Source: Blumeriella jaapii (taxonomy: Eukaryota > Ascomycota > Leotiomycetes > Helotiales > Drepanopezizaceae). Taken from it: DNA of 64,000 nt. The translations under genes and the position numbers were made by a program. The notes under the pieces are model-generated. The model saw only the letters and a list, made by a program, of their open reading frames with translations. It was not told the origin of the DNA and made no database searches. Of the stretch, positions 36,400-46,206 are shown in pieces (position 1 is the first letter of the stretch; each line of letters begins with the position of its first letter). The DNA lies in assembly GCA_009599575.1 (NCBI GenBank), contig VWND01000008.1, positions 1,364,001 through 1,428,000 on the forward strand. Direction: 5' to 3'.

Positions 36400-39246
36400 T
36401 CAGAAGGTAGACCAATACTGGGGGCTACGATCGCTAATAATACTTTTTGGAGGGCCAAAATACCTGTACACATGGAATATATACAGTTTGGCGAGGCTTC
36501 GAGCGTCGATATTCTTGTGGCAGGGGATCGAAATAGCTTGCTTGGAAAAGCGATCTATCATTACGAACACGTTATCGTAATCGTGTTTGTCTTTGTTGAA
36601 GCTGCAAAAGTCCATTGTAACGTGCTCCCAAGGGTGGTCAGGAACAGGAAGAGGCTGAAGGAGGCCGGGGCGCTTATCTCTTGGAACAGAACTCTTTCGA
36701 TAAGCGTGGCAGTTGCGACAGTATTGTTTTACGAAGGCTGTTATACCTTGCCAATAGTATTGGTTCGAGAGCAATTGCGTAGTCTTGCGAGCGCTGGGGT
36801 GAGCGGTGGAGATCTGGTCGTGCACTTTTCGTACAAGGGCCAGACGAAGGTGATCGACGTCTGGTATTATCAGGCGACCGTGATATAGCAGCAGGTCGCG
36901 TTCAAGTGTATACGGAGTGTTGTTGTCGTTCCCCCTCGTAGCGTCTCGTACAGTTTTCTTTCGGAGGGCCATCAGGCTGCTAGCTGTGCGATTAGCGTGG
37001 AGAAGCTGGTCAACGACACGGAGTGCGGGTGAGAGATCAGCTATTTCAACGATAGAAACAGCTGTTTCGGAGGCCGTGGGCGGTCGAAGTTCTTTAGTTA
37101 AAAGGCGGTGATCGATCTGATCGGCTCGAAGGAGTGCTTGCAGGCGCTGGGTGCGTTTAAGGGAGTTTTGGCGGTCGAGTTCGCTCGTACGACGTGTTAG
37201 TGCGTCAGCCAGAGGGTTGTGTTTACTTGGTCTGTACGTAATGAGAAAGTTGTAGTCGGCGAGGAGCTCGGCCCAGCGTGCCTGTCGAGCGTTCAAGGGT
37301 TTGGAGGTTATAAAGTACTCTAAGGCCTTGTGATCAGTGATTATTTTGATCTGATGAACTGAGCCAGCCAGTTCAGCACGAAAGTTGCCTAGAGATCTCA
37401 CGATTGCGAGCATCTTTTTGTCGTGTACGACGTAGTTTAGCTCTGCGGGGGCTATGGTTTTGCTGAAGTAGGCGATTGGGAGCCAGTCGTCGCCATGGAG
37501 TTGCGAAAGCACAGAAGCCACTACGCCGTCGGAAGCGTCAGTCTCCAACATGCAGGGAAGGTCTTGCCTGTAATGTTGTAGAATTGGTGCAGTAGTAAGG
37601 GCTAGTGTAAGGAGGTCGAAACTCTCCTGACACTCAGAAGTGAAATTGAAAGGAACGTTAGCCTTGGTCAAATGGACCAGAGGCTTTGCAATTATACCGT
37701 AGTCTCGAATGAAACGTCGGTAGAAGTTACAAAAACCAAGGAAGCTCTGTACATCTTTTACAGTAGTAGGAGGCTTCCAGTGGGCGACCACGGAGACTTT
37801 CTCTGGATCTACCTCTAGGCCTTCAGTCGAGATGATGAAGCCTAGGTAACGGGTCCGAGTAACGTTGAATTCAGACTTCCGAATATCGGCCTGTAATCCA
37901 GCGTCAGCGAGCCTTTGGAGCACCTTGCGAACGTGTGTGGCGTGTTCCAAAGGGTCGGACGAGTAGATGAGAATGTCATTTAGGTATGCAGTGCAGAAAT
38001 CGTCCAAATAGTCGAAGAGAACGTCGTTCATGTAGCGTTGGTAAGTTGCGGGTCCATTAGTGAGGCCAAAAGGTAGCATCTTGCACTTATAGGCGCCGTA
38101 ACGCGTACGAAACGTCGTTAGTTCTTTACTGGCGGGGTCCATTCGAATTCTGTGAAAGGCTTGACGAATATCGAGCTTCGTAAAGATTCGCGCTCCCGAG
38201 AGACGAGCAAGGGTCTTATCGATGAGGGGGAGGGGGTAGCGATCCTTACGAGTAATATTATTGAGGGCTCGATAGTCGATACAGAAACGCAGTGAACCGT
38301 CGGGTTTTTTAGCGAAAAGCATTGGAGCAGCGAAGGGAGTGGAAGGTTCGATGAAACCTTTGTCAAGGTTGTTTTGCAGGTAGGTCTTGACAATCTCGAG
38401 CTCTGGAATCGACATCTTGTACAAAGGAGTGTATTTCAGCTTTTTCTCATTTACAGTGAGCTCGATCTTGTGGTCGTAGGGCCGGTGAGGGGCTAGCTCG
38501 TTACTGGCGGCTTTAGAAAACACGTGTTCGAGGTCTTTGTACTCCGGGGGGAGAGATTCGAGGGAAGGTTTATTCGAAGTTAGCTTCGCTAAGCTGGTTG
38601 AAAGGGTCGAAATCGATATTTCATTGGTCCTGAAACGTTCGAAAAGACTGTGAGATTGGGTCTTGAGGGAAGTGTTGTACGTAAGGTCGTTTAGTATTTT
38701 GTCGATCTTGTACAGGGAGGTTGAAAACATTTCAACTGCTTCCTTTCTGGAGATCAGCTTGAAAGCGTGTGCAGTGATCTGGCAGATGGAGATTGGGTAA
38801 GCAGTAGGTTGAGGGACTCGTCTTCGAACTGGTCGTTTGGGAGGTTCAGGAGGTGGCTTGTCTGAACTATCGATTATATTAAGCTGAAAGGCCATCGCGG
38901 CGAGGGTCTTTTTTCGGTTTTTGGTGTAACTGTTCTTCGTAGAACGAGGAAGCTGTTCTGACGAAGGGAGAAGAGAAGGGGAAGAAATAATAGAAGGGGG
39001 ATCGGCAGCCTGGGAAGGTGGTGTAATTTCTTGTATTATCCCATTGGCGTCGCTATCGAAATTGGCACCGCGAGTGAAATTCGACCTTTTCGCGCTTCGC
39101 ACAGCGTCGTAGGTCTGCCACAATTGGTCAAGGTTCTTGTCACGTCTCACAGCGTCGTTTTGGTGGCGAGATTGAATCTTTCGGGGGTGCAAATGAGAGA
39201 CTTCAATACAACGAGCGTAAGAGGCTGTGGGAGGGTAAGACTTCGG
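36400..39246 (-). pseudogene. Element VI pol, central part: RT, RNase H, integrase zinc finger and core
   Basis: One frame of about 950 codons lies between two stops, TAG at 39247-39249 and TGA at 36400-36402. RT motifs are LFAKKPDGSLRFCIDYRALN, TKLDIRQAFHRIR and LPFGLTNGPATYQRYM. The catalytic box at 37975-37986 reads YLND where gypsy RTs have YLDD. RNase H begins at LETDASDGVVASVL. The integrase has an HHCC-type region (KTTQLLSNQYYWQG, CRNCHAY) and a core with two aspartates (TMDF and IISDRSPQYW). The TGA falls four codons after that, at a tryptophan codon still present in element IV, and splits the DDE triad. Confidence 0.92.
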
Positions 39247-39774
39247 CTAATGAAGCTTGCGTTTATTACAGTCTAGTAGAATTTGGTGTTCGGCCAGCCA
39301 AGCTCTTCCTAAAATCACACTATGATTTCCGAGGTTGGTGATCAAGAAAGGAGTGAACGATTGTATTCGATTGTTAACAATAAGGTTGAGAAGCGTAAAA
39401 TGTGTAATTGAATGGCCACGAGCTCCATTATACCCTTTTACAGGAAAAGGAGCCGGGAGAGGTTGAATCAAAGGTTTTAAAAAGAAAGAAAGGGATTTGA
39501 TCAGCGCCGAATCGATTAACGCATAACCGTTCGCTTCAGAGTCGGCGAGCGCCTTCACTTTGTACGAAAGGCTATTCTTGGTGAGTGTAACGGGGATTGT
39601 CAGTGAGTCGCCACCAAGAAGCTTTCGAACGTTAAGGTAACGCATATCGCGCAACACGCCTAAGAAGGAGGCTTTGCTTAGGCCTGGGCGTTTCTCCGAC
39701 TGGCGGGAGAGCCTTCGACTTCCTCGTGTGCGTCTTGGAAGTCGTCTGGAGGGGGTTTTCGTCTTTACTACCAC
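39247..39774 (-). pseudogene. Element VI protease segment
   Basis: This lies in the pol frame and overlaps the 3' end of gag by about 143 nt. It is +1 relative to gag, so a +1 frameshift (or an indel) would be needed to join them. The aspartyl protease core reads ALADSEANGYALIDSALIK, with D-S-E at 39535-39543 where active enzymes have D-S/T-G and element IV keeps D-S-G. The segment ends at TAG 39247-39249, a codon that is TGG in element III. With a changed active site, this copy is unlikely to process Gag-Pol. Confidence 0.88.
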
Positions 39775-41164
39775 TATCAGAGGGCGAATCCTCGGCCGGT
39801 TCGATCTCGTTTACACCTACTAGCCTGGGAGGGCCTTTGGGTGGAACCGAGGGTCGGCCCGTAGAGGGTCGTGCAGATTGGCTTCGAACCTTCTGGTGTG
39901 GAGTAGAGGACGAGCGTTGTCGTTGGTCCGATCGAAAGGGAAGAACGCCAGGGGGGGCGTTCTGGCGTGGAGGAGGAGGAAGAACAGGGGGCTGAGGGGG
40001 AGCCTGTGGAGCACTTGGACGACTCTCGTACGTACGATTTGACTCGTAGTACGCTTTGGTTGAGGACCTACCACCTTGATGGGTGGTAGACTTGGTTGAA
40101 GAGCGACTCGCGTATAGAGTTCGTTCAGCCAACTGACCTTGTTCTTCTTGACGGACGGCGGTGAGCCAATTCTTGAAGGTCGTTGTACGCGCCCATTCCA
40201 AGTGCAGCTTTTCTCGTAGACGCCTTGGTATTTTGTCGCGAAGGGCGTTTCGAAGCTGTTTGTCAGTTCGTATTTGGGCGTTCGCTGCGAGGGTGGAGAA
40301 TCGCAGGTAGAATCGCCAAAAGTCGTCGTGCGTACTCATTGCAAGCATTTTGAACTCGTCTTCCGCCCTCTGAACGTCTGAAGGGTCGGCCAGGAAATCG
40401 GCGACCTTTTTCATTAATTCTTCGGGAGGTGTAGGGTCGGAACGGTCCAAGATACGCGGGGTCAGGAACTCCCTTGCCACGCCTTCGGTCTGATCGAGTA
40501 TGTAATTCTTGCGGGATCGATCGCCAGCGAAGTAGTCGTGGTAGAGTTCGAGGTTGTCGAGAACTCTAGTTTCCCAGTGGCGTGCTTTGTAATTTTCACC
40601 ATCATCTAGCTTAAACTCAAGGTTCGGAACGCGCTCTATACGAGCTAGTCGAGAGTCAGCAGATAAATGGGAACTATAGCGTTCAAAAGGCGCGCTAGGG
40701 TTTTGGCCGTCAGGGGGAGATCCAAAGAGAGTTCGCGAAGAGCGTGGAGGTTGGTTTGCAGCGTCTGTTGGTTGAAATGAGACGTTGCGAGGAGGGGGAG
40801 GAGCAGCAGATTCGCGACTGGCAGAGGCACGTTCGATAGATTCTACCAAACGCTCTGATTGAGGGGTCTGTCGCAACCGCATAGCCTCCAGAAGTTGTCG
40901 TTCACGCTCTTGCGCTTCCTTCAGTTGATTTTGCAGGAGTCTCAACTGAACGCTCTCAGCGCTAGGCTGGGAGGTGGCAGGCGAAGTGGTTGGCGCTCTG
41001 CCTTTTCCTTTGTTCTTCTTTCCTCGGGGGGAGGACTGTTCTTCAGAAGAAGAAGCTTCTGGGGGAGGTTGCTTCTTCGCTGATTGAGAGGAGGAGGGAG
41101 GTTGAGGTGTAGTAGCAGGAGCTGAAAAGCTCTGCTGAGGGGGGGATCGTTGAACAGGAGCCAT
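39632..41164 (-). CDS. Element VI Gag (510 aa)
   Basis: This is an intact reading frame from ATG (41162-41164) to the stop at 39632. It encodes the structural protein of the virus-like particle. The N-terminal 70 residues are Pro/Gln/Ser-rich. A coiled coil follows (LRLLQNQLKEAQERERQLLE, about residues 73-95). A capsid-like helical core spans about residues 195-340 (PPEELMKKVADFLADP, DDFWRFYLRFSTLAANAQ). A basic, Pro/Arg/Ser-rich tail comes last. No CCHC zinc knuckle is present; the basic tail may replace it in RNA binding (inference). The start lies about 120 nt after the 5' LTR. It is the only intact retroelement frame in the block. Confidence 0.9.
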   Translation of the reverse strand: MAPVQRSPPQQSFSAPATTPQPPSSSQSAKKQPPPEASSSEEQSSPRGKKNKGKGRAPTTSPATSQPSAESVQLRLLQNQLKEAQERERQLLEAMRLRQTPQSERLVESIERASASRESAAPPPPRNVSFQPTDAANQPPRSSRTLFGSPPDGQNPSAPFERYSSHLSADSRLARIERVPNLEFKLDDGENYKARHWETRVLDNLELYHDYFAGDRSRKNYILDQTEGVAREFLTPRILDRSDPTPPEELMKKVADFLADPSDVQRAEDEFKMLAMSTHDDFWRFYLRFSTLAANAQIRTDKQLRNALRDKIPRRLREKLHLEWARTTTFKNWLTAVRQEEQGQLAERTLYASRSSTKSTTHQGGRSSTKAYYESNRTYESRPSAPQAPPQPPVLPPPPRQNAPPGVLPFRSDQRQRSSSTPHQKVRSQSARPSTGRPSVPPKGPPRLVGVNEIEPAEDSPSDSGSKDENPLQTTSKTHTRKSKALPPVGETPRPKQSLLLRRVARYALP

Positions 41165-41275
41165 CCTTCGCGAAGTGCGGAAATAGGCCTTCTCACGACC
41201 GGTCGATCACTTTGGTGTGACCCGTGAGGAATTCGAGGGGAGAGATAGTTTACGCCGTCGCCAGCGTAGAAAAAG

Positions 41276-41285
41276 AGTTGTTGAT
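41276..41285 (-). promoter_or_regulatory. Self-complementary primer-binding site of element VI
   Basis: On minus, ATCAACAACT lies 2 nt inside the 5' LTR. Its exact complement, AGTTGTTGAT, lies within the LTR at 41399-41408, about 33 nt after the TATA box, where the transcript should begin. This is the arrangement of Tf1/sushi-type elements, which prime reverse transcription with the 5' end of their own RNA instead of a tRNA. Confidence 0.7.
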
Positions 41286-41287
41286 AA

Positions 41288-41554
41288 TGTGACGATCTAA
41301 TCAGTCGAAGGGCTGGGAGATCAGTCAACTGGTCGCCGTGTTCACATGGTATGAGAAACGAGCCTTTGGTTCTGTAACAACAAAGATATTCACTTAGAAT
41401 CAACAACTGCAGAAGGCAGAGGTTGCTAAGGGGAGAGAGCCTTATATACATGATAGTCTCCACAGTTGATGGGAGACCCACCAGGAGACCAGGGAGCTTG
41501 CAACTATACGTAGTTGCTGGGGTGACGCGAGGGGCAAACGAGTGAGTCGTCACA
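41288..41554 (-). repeat. 5' LTR of element VI
   Basis: It is 267 bp and reads as identical to the 3' copy. It carries the promoter of the element and the putative self-primer sequence. Confidence 0.95.
41441..41448 (-). promoter_or_regulatory. TATA box in the 5' LTR of element VI
   Basis: TATATAAG on minus. It is placed about 33 nt before the predicted transcript start at about 41408. A similar TATA motif is seen in the LTRs of IV. Confidence 0.7.
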
Positions 41555-42992
41555 TAAAAGGTCGTGCAAATTGATTTTTTTGAACTTTCTAATGTGAAAT
41601 AAAAAACGAACGTTATCGTTGGTCCGATCGAAAAAAAAAAACGCCAAAAGGGGCGTTTTGGCGTGGAGGAAAAGGAAAAACAGCAGAAGGCTGAGAAAAA
41701 GCCTGTAAAGCATTCGAACGATTTTTATACGTACGATTTGACTCGTAGTACGCTTTAGTTAAGAATTTACTATTTTAATAAATAATAGATTTGGTTGAAA
41801 AGCGATTCGCGTATAAAATTCGTTTAGCCAATTGATTTTGTTTTTTTTAACGGACGGCGATAAGCCAATTTTTAAAAATCGTTATACGCGCTTATTTTAA
41901 ATGCAACTTTTCTTATAAACGCTTTAGTATTTTGTCGCGAAAAGCGTTTCGAAGCTGTTTGTCAATTCGTATTTAAGCGTTCGCTGCGAAAATGGAAAAT
42001 CGCAAATAAAATCGCTAAAAATCGTCGTGCGTATTTATCGCAAGCATTTAAATTCGTTTTCGGTCCGCTAAACGTTTAAAAAGTCGGCCAGGAAATCAGC
42101 GATCTTTTTAATTAATTCTTCGGAAAATATAAGATCGGAACGATTTAAAATACGCGGGGTAAAAAACTTTTTTGCCACGCTTTCGGTCTGATCGAATATA
42201 TAATTCTTGCGGAATCGATCGCTAGCGAAATAGTCGTAGTAAAATTCGAGATTGTCGAAAACTTTAGTTTTTTAATAGCGTGTTTTATAGTTTTTATTAT
42301 TATTTAACTTAAATTTAAAATTCGGAACGCGTTTTATACGAGCTAGTCGAAAATTAGCAAATAAATGGGAATTATAGCGTTTAAAAGGCGCGCTAAGATT
42401 TTGGCCGTTATAAAAAGAGAGATTTAAAAAAAGTTCGCGAAAAGCGTAAAGATTAATTTGCAGCGTTTATTAATTAAAATGAAACGTTGCGAAAAAAAGG
42501 AGAAGTAGCAGATTCGCGATTGGCAAAAGCACGTTCGATAAATTTTACTAAACGCTTTAATTAAAAAGTTTATCGCAATCGTATAATTTTTAAAAATTGT
42601 CGTTTACGCTTTTGCGCTTTTTTCAATTGATTTTGCAGAAGTTTTAATTAAATGCTTTTAGCGCTAAGTTGCAAAAAAAAGGTGGCAGGCGAAATGGTTG
42701 GCGCCCTGTCTTTTCTTTTGTTTTTTTTTCTTCGGGAAAAGGACTGTTTTTTAAAAGAAAAAGCTTCTGGAGGAAGCTGCTTTTTCGCTGATTGAAAAAA
42801 GGGAGGTTAAGATGTAGTAGCAGAAGCTAAAAAGCTTTATTAAAGGGAAAATCGTTAAACAAAAGCCATTCTTCGCGAAATGCGGAAATAAGCCTTTTTA
42901 CGACCGGTCGATCATTTTGGTATGATTCGTAAGAAATTCGAAAAAAAAAAAAATTTACGCCGTCGCTAGCGTAGAAAAAAAGTTGTTGATAA
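41555..42992 (-). pseudogene. Element V gag remnant (right piece)
   Basis: This continues V's gag across the VI insertion. The gag start is near 42870 on minus. Homology to VI's gag is obvious throughout, but stops and C-to-T changes break it. A frame at 41504-41713 spans the LTR border and is spurious. Confidence 0.85.
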
Positions 42993-43258
42993 TATAACGA
43001 TTTAATTAATCGAAGAACTAGAAGATCAGTCAACTGGTCGCCGAGTTTATATAATATAAGAAACGAGCCTTTGGTTTTATAACAAAAATATTCATTTAAA
43101 ATTAACAATTGCAAAAAGCAGAAGTTGCTAAAAAAAGAAAGCCTTATATATATGAATAGTTTCCATAATTAATAGGAAGATCCACCAGAAGACCAGGGAG
43201 CTTGCAGCTATACGTAGTTGCTGGGGTGACGCGAGGGGCAAACGAGTGAGTCGTCACA
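42993..43258 (-). repeat. 5' LTR of element V
   Basis: On plus it starts TATAACGATTTAATTAATCG and ends GTGAGTCGTCACA. It is 266 bp, equal to its partner. Confidence 0.92.
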
Positions 43259-43263
43259 AAACT

Positions 43264-46074
43264 AAGCTTTTATATAAATAACATTTTTAATAAAAATGCT
43301 AACTTTAAAAAAGCCTTTGCATTTTTAAAAAACTATCTGTTATCCCGTTTATTATAAAATCAACTCAAACTTTCTTTTAAAAAATGCATTTTATTTAATA
43401 ATAAAATCATAGCTTTAAAAATCCGTTACAAAGCCGGAAAATTATATATTAAAACTAAAAAATCGGAAGCATTAAAAATCTGGCCAATATCCACCAATAT
43501 AACAGAAATACGAAAATTTCTGAATGCAATCTAAATCATCAAAAACTAAATAAAAAACTTCGCTAAAATTGCCAAACCATTAAATCGTTTTACTAGAAAC
43601 GTGTCTTAAAAATAAAAAATTTTTAAAATAATTTTTTTCTTTTTATTAAAAGATTATTACAGTCGAATAATAAAAAGGGCCGGTCATATATTATTAATGC
43701 CGGTTTTAATATATACGAACGCATCGGCATTTGCCGATAAATATTATATATTTCAACGGCAAAAAAAAAAATCTGCACCAGTTCCATTATTATATAACAG
43801 TTTTTTATTTACCAAAACCTAACAAAACTACGAAATATACAAAAAAAAAGCTATTGATTATGATCGAATATTACAAAAAGTATTTTTTATATAATACGCT
43901 GCGACAAACCTTTTATTTTATATACTAACTATGCTTTTTTAATATATTTTCTTTCATCTAAATTTATTTACGAAAAAATCTATACCCGATAAGCAGCTAA
44001 AATAAAAGTTTTAAAATATAGCAATTTATTATATTAAAAATTCCAAAAACAAAATGGCTAATGTTTTATTACGAACCATCTTCCCTGGTCAAAACTGCTC
44101 GAAAGCAGATTTAAATGGGTATAAAATATCAAATAATAAAAAAAAAGTGTGGATTTAAAAAAATAAAATTAATAATTATAAAAAATTACTAAAAAAAATT
44201 GCAAACCCTTTAGCGCAATCAGAAAAAATAAAAATTAAAAATATTCGAAAAATAATGCAATTACTAGTAATTTAACAATTAGCAGAAACCTTTTTATCCG
44301 ATATTAATTTAATATTATTCTTAGAAAAAATAAAAAAAAAGAATTATATGCTAGAATTAAAACCCGAAGCTCCATTTGCAAAAGTATTATTATTGCCAGA
44401 AAATAAAAGCATTGCAAAATCAATACCTGCTATTATTATAAATCCAGAACGAACGTACGAAAATTACTTTTAATATTCAAACGTTTTTAAATACTTTTAC
44501 CGATAAAAATATCCGACAAATTACGACAAAATCCGAAAAACACAATTACAACGCAAAATATTTAAATACAAATAAGAAAACAACGCCTTTTAATATAAAT
44601 AAAAAAGTATTTACAAAAAATATTTAGTCCTCGGCCAGATGGCCGAAGCCTTAATAGCTGCATATAATTAAAAAAGTTATTTTTGCAGCAACGATTATTA
44701 CGAAAAAACTAAAAAATGTTTGATAGCCAAATATTACGCAGAATATATGCTTTTATATTAAAAATTACTTATAATATACGAAGTTTAAAATTGCTAACAA
44801 ACCTTAACTATTGTTAAATATTATAATTTCAAATTTTATAAAATTATTAAAAGCTGATTTCTATAGCCTTTTTCCTAAAGTTCTATCAGAATGCAAATTT
44901 CTATTATTTATAATCGATTATTTTTCGAGATTTTTTTAAACTTACCCATGCTTTTCACCAAGTTCAGAATAAATAATCAAAAGCTTTATTTTATTATTTC
45001 AGTCAAATAAATATCCGATCGGATTTTACGTTGATTCAGAAAATCATTTCGGTAACATAATCAAAAAATTTATAAAAAAAAAAAGGTTTTATAAACTAAC
45101 TTTTTTATTGCATCGAAAAAAATCGATTAATATAGCAGAAAAAAAACTGTAGGAATAATACAAAAGGCTTTGGAAAAAACTGGTGGAAGATTTAAAAAAA
45201 AGATTGAAATTACAATTTTCGAAGTTAATGCAAAAAAAAAATTCCCTTTTTCGGATACTCACCATTTAATATTCAAAAAAAATATTAATCAAAAGCGGCT
45301 ATAAATATAGCCTTTCCGGGATACTACGCTGAAATTATCTATTAAATTCTTACTGATCAAGATTTTTTTAATATATTTTAAAATACAAATTCAGCAAACT
45401 ATAAAAAATAAAATAATGCAATTTTAAAACATATTGCTACAAAACAAAAAGTTATTTAAAATATAACTTAAATTACGAAACAACGATAAAATAATGCATT
45501 TAAAAAAAATACCGAAATTAAAAACCTTAATGCCAGGGTCATTGGTTATATTATATAACCACACAATTGCAAAGCAAAAGCTGAAGCCATTTTAAAAAGA
45601 ACTTTTCCGAATTTTTAGTTTCGGAAAAAAACATATAAGATTTTATACGAAAACTTATTTCAAAACGATTTCATATCGATCAACTTAAGTCTTTTTACCT
45701 ACGCATTGCTTATTTTGTTACAAAATTAAAAAAAAAAATACTTGCGTATTAAAATTTTCGCGCTAAAAACATTATAATACTTAATTCTACTAAATCTTCG
45801 GACAGAATTTAAAAAAAGAAAAACAAACCATAAAACCATGCTTTCAGTTTTAAAGTATGCTTCCGACTACGAAAAACATGGTTTTTTATTAAAAAAAACC
45901 TTTTTAAATAAAAAAAAAAAATAAAAAGCCAATTTAATAAATTAACTGGGAATTAAAAAAATATTACATGCTAATGTTTTCTTAAGGAATTTTTGCTTTT
46001 GCAAATTTTAGCCTTTTAAGCTTGATTTTTGCATTTGAAAGCTTTCGAAACGAAAAACTTTTTAAAAAAGGATT
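43264..46074 (+). pseudogene. Element I pol, 3' part: RT end, RNase H, integrase, GPF-like module
   Basis: Readable remnants on plus, in gypsy order. An RT connection segment (TNITEIRKFLNA, then FAKIAKPLNRFT) lies at about 43490-43610. RNase H (TNASAFA for TDAS, then KSAPV and QNYEIYKKK) lies at about 43710-43890. An integrase zinc-finger-like segment (YYEKTKKCLIAKYY) is near 44700. The integrase core (DFYSLFPKVLSECKFLLFII, then DYFSRFF) is at about 44850-44940. A GPF-type segment (LMPGSLVILYNHTIAKQKLK) is at about 45525-45600. Frames shift and stops are frequent. Its match to the missing half of element I's pol supports the nesting model. Confidence 0.7.
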
Positions 46075-46206
46075 TGTTATGGCCTGAGGCATCAAGCGAA
46101 ACTAAAGGCACGGACCCGCATAATTTGTATTTAAACTTTTCTAAGACTTCCATTCTTTTAGAACAATACATCCCCGATCTTAAGAACTACCTTGTCTCAT
46201 TCTTTT
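46075..46206 (+). repeat. 3' LTR of element I
   Basis: This is the less mutated copy: it reads TGTTATGGCCTGAGGCATC and CGATCTTAAGAACTACCTTG. A run of A and G (AAAAAAGGA) precedes it. The end is set by the following ATACA duplication and is uncertain by 1 bp. Confidence 0.78.

Larger units (their letters stand above)
35152..41554 (-). mobile_element. Element VI: youngest family-1 chromovirus, full length, inserted into element V
   Basis: It is 6403 bp, with two 267-bp LTRs that read as identical and target duplication TAAAA at 35147-35151 and 41555-41559. The target lies inside the gag of element V: joining the two flanks restores V's gag sequence. GC content is normal, unlike the surroundings. 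All chromovirus parts are present: LTR promoter, self-priming primer site, gag, protease, RT, RNase H, integrase, GPF/chromodomain and polypurine tract. Pol nevertheless holds two in-frame stops and altered catalytic motifs, so this copy should not be autonomous. Confidence 0.97.
30425..43258 (-). mobile_element. Element V: family-1 chromovirus inserted into element I
   Basis: It has 266-bp LTRs at 30425-30690 and 42993-43258 and target duplication AAACT at 30420-30424 and 43259-43263. It is interrupted by element VI within its gag. The net length is 6426 bp. Its LTRs share small insertions (AAGAAACGAG) with VI rather than with III/IV. The coding strand is minus and strongly mutated. Confidence 0.95.
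5936..46206 (+). mobile_element. Element I: oldest Ty3/gypsy-like LTR retrotransposon, host of the nest
   Basis: It is bounded by direct repeats of about 131 bp (5936-6066 and 46075-46205) that differ only by transitions. The flanks carry ATACA at 5931-5935 and 46207-46211, a 5-bp target duplication. A tRNA-Ser-like primer site follows the left LTR and a purine run precedes the right one. Elements II and V interrupt it. Removing them leaves about 7.28 kb in three pieces: 5936-8738, 28889-30424 and 43264-46206. Coding remnants run on the plus strand. The sequence is extremely AT-rich and full of stops. The right LTR may be one base longer than the left in a T run, so its end is uncertain by about 1 bp. 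Confidence 0.8.

Noticed and set aside
36400..39774. Editing by a cDNA deaminase (G-to-A on the sense strand) as the cause of the lesions in element VI
   Set aside because: Four changes are too few, some are shared with RIP-mutated copies, and the unmutated ancestor is not in the window.
5936..46205. 131-bp direct repeats as a segmental duplication or as ends of a giant Starship-like element
   Set aside because: A tRNA-type primer site, purine tract, 5-bp duplication and gypsy pol remnants show that they are LTRs of an ordinary retrotransposon.
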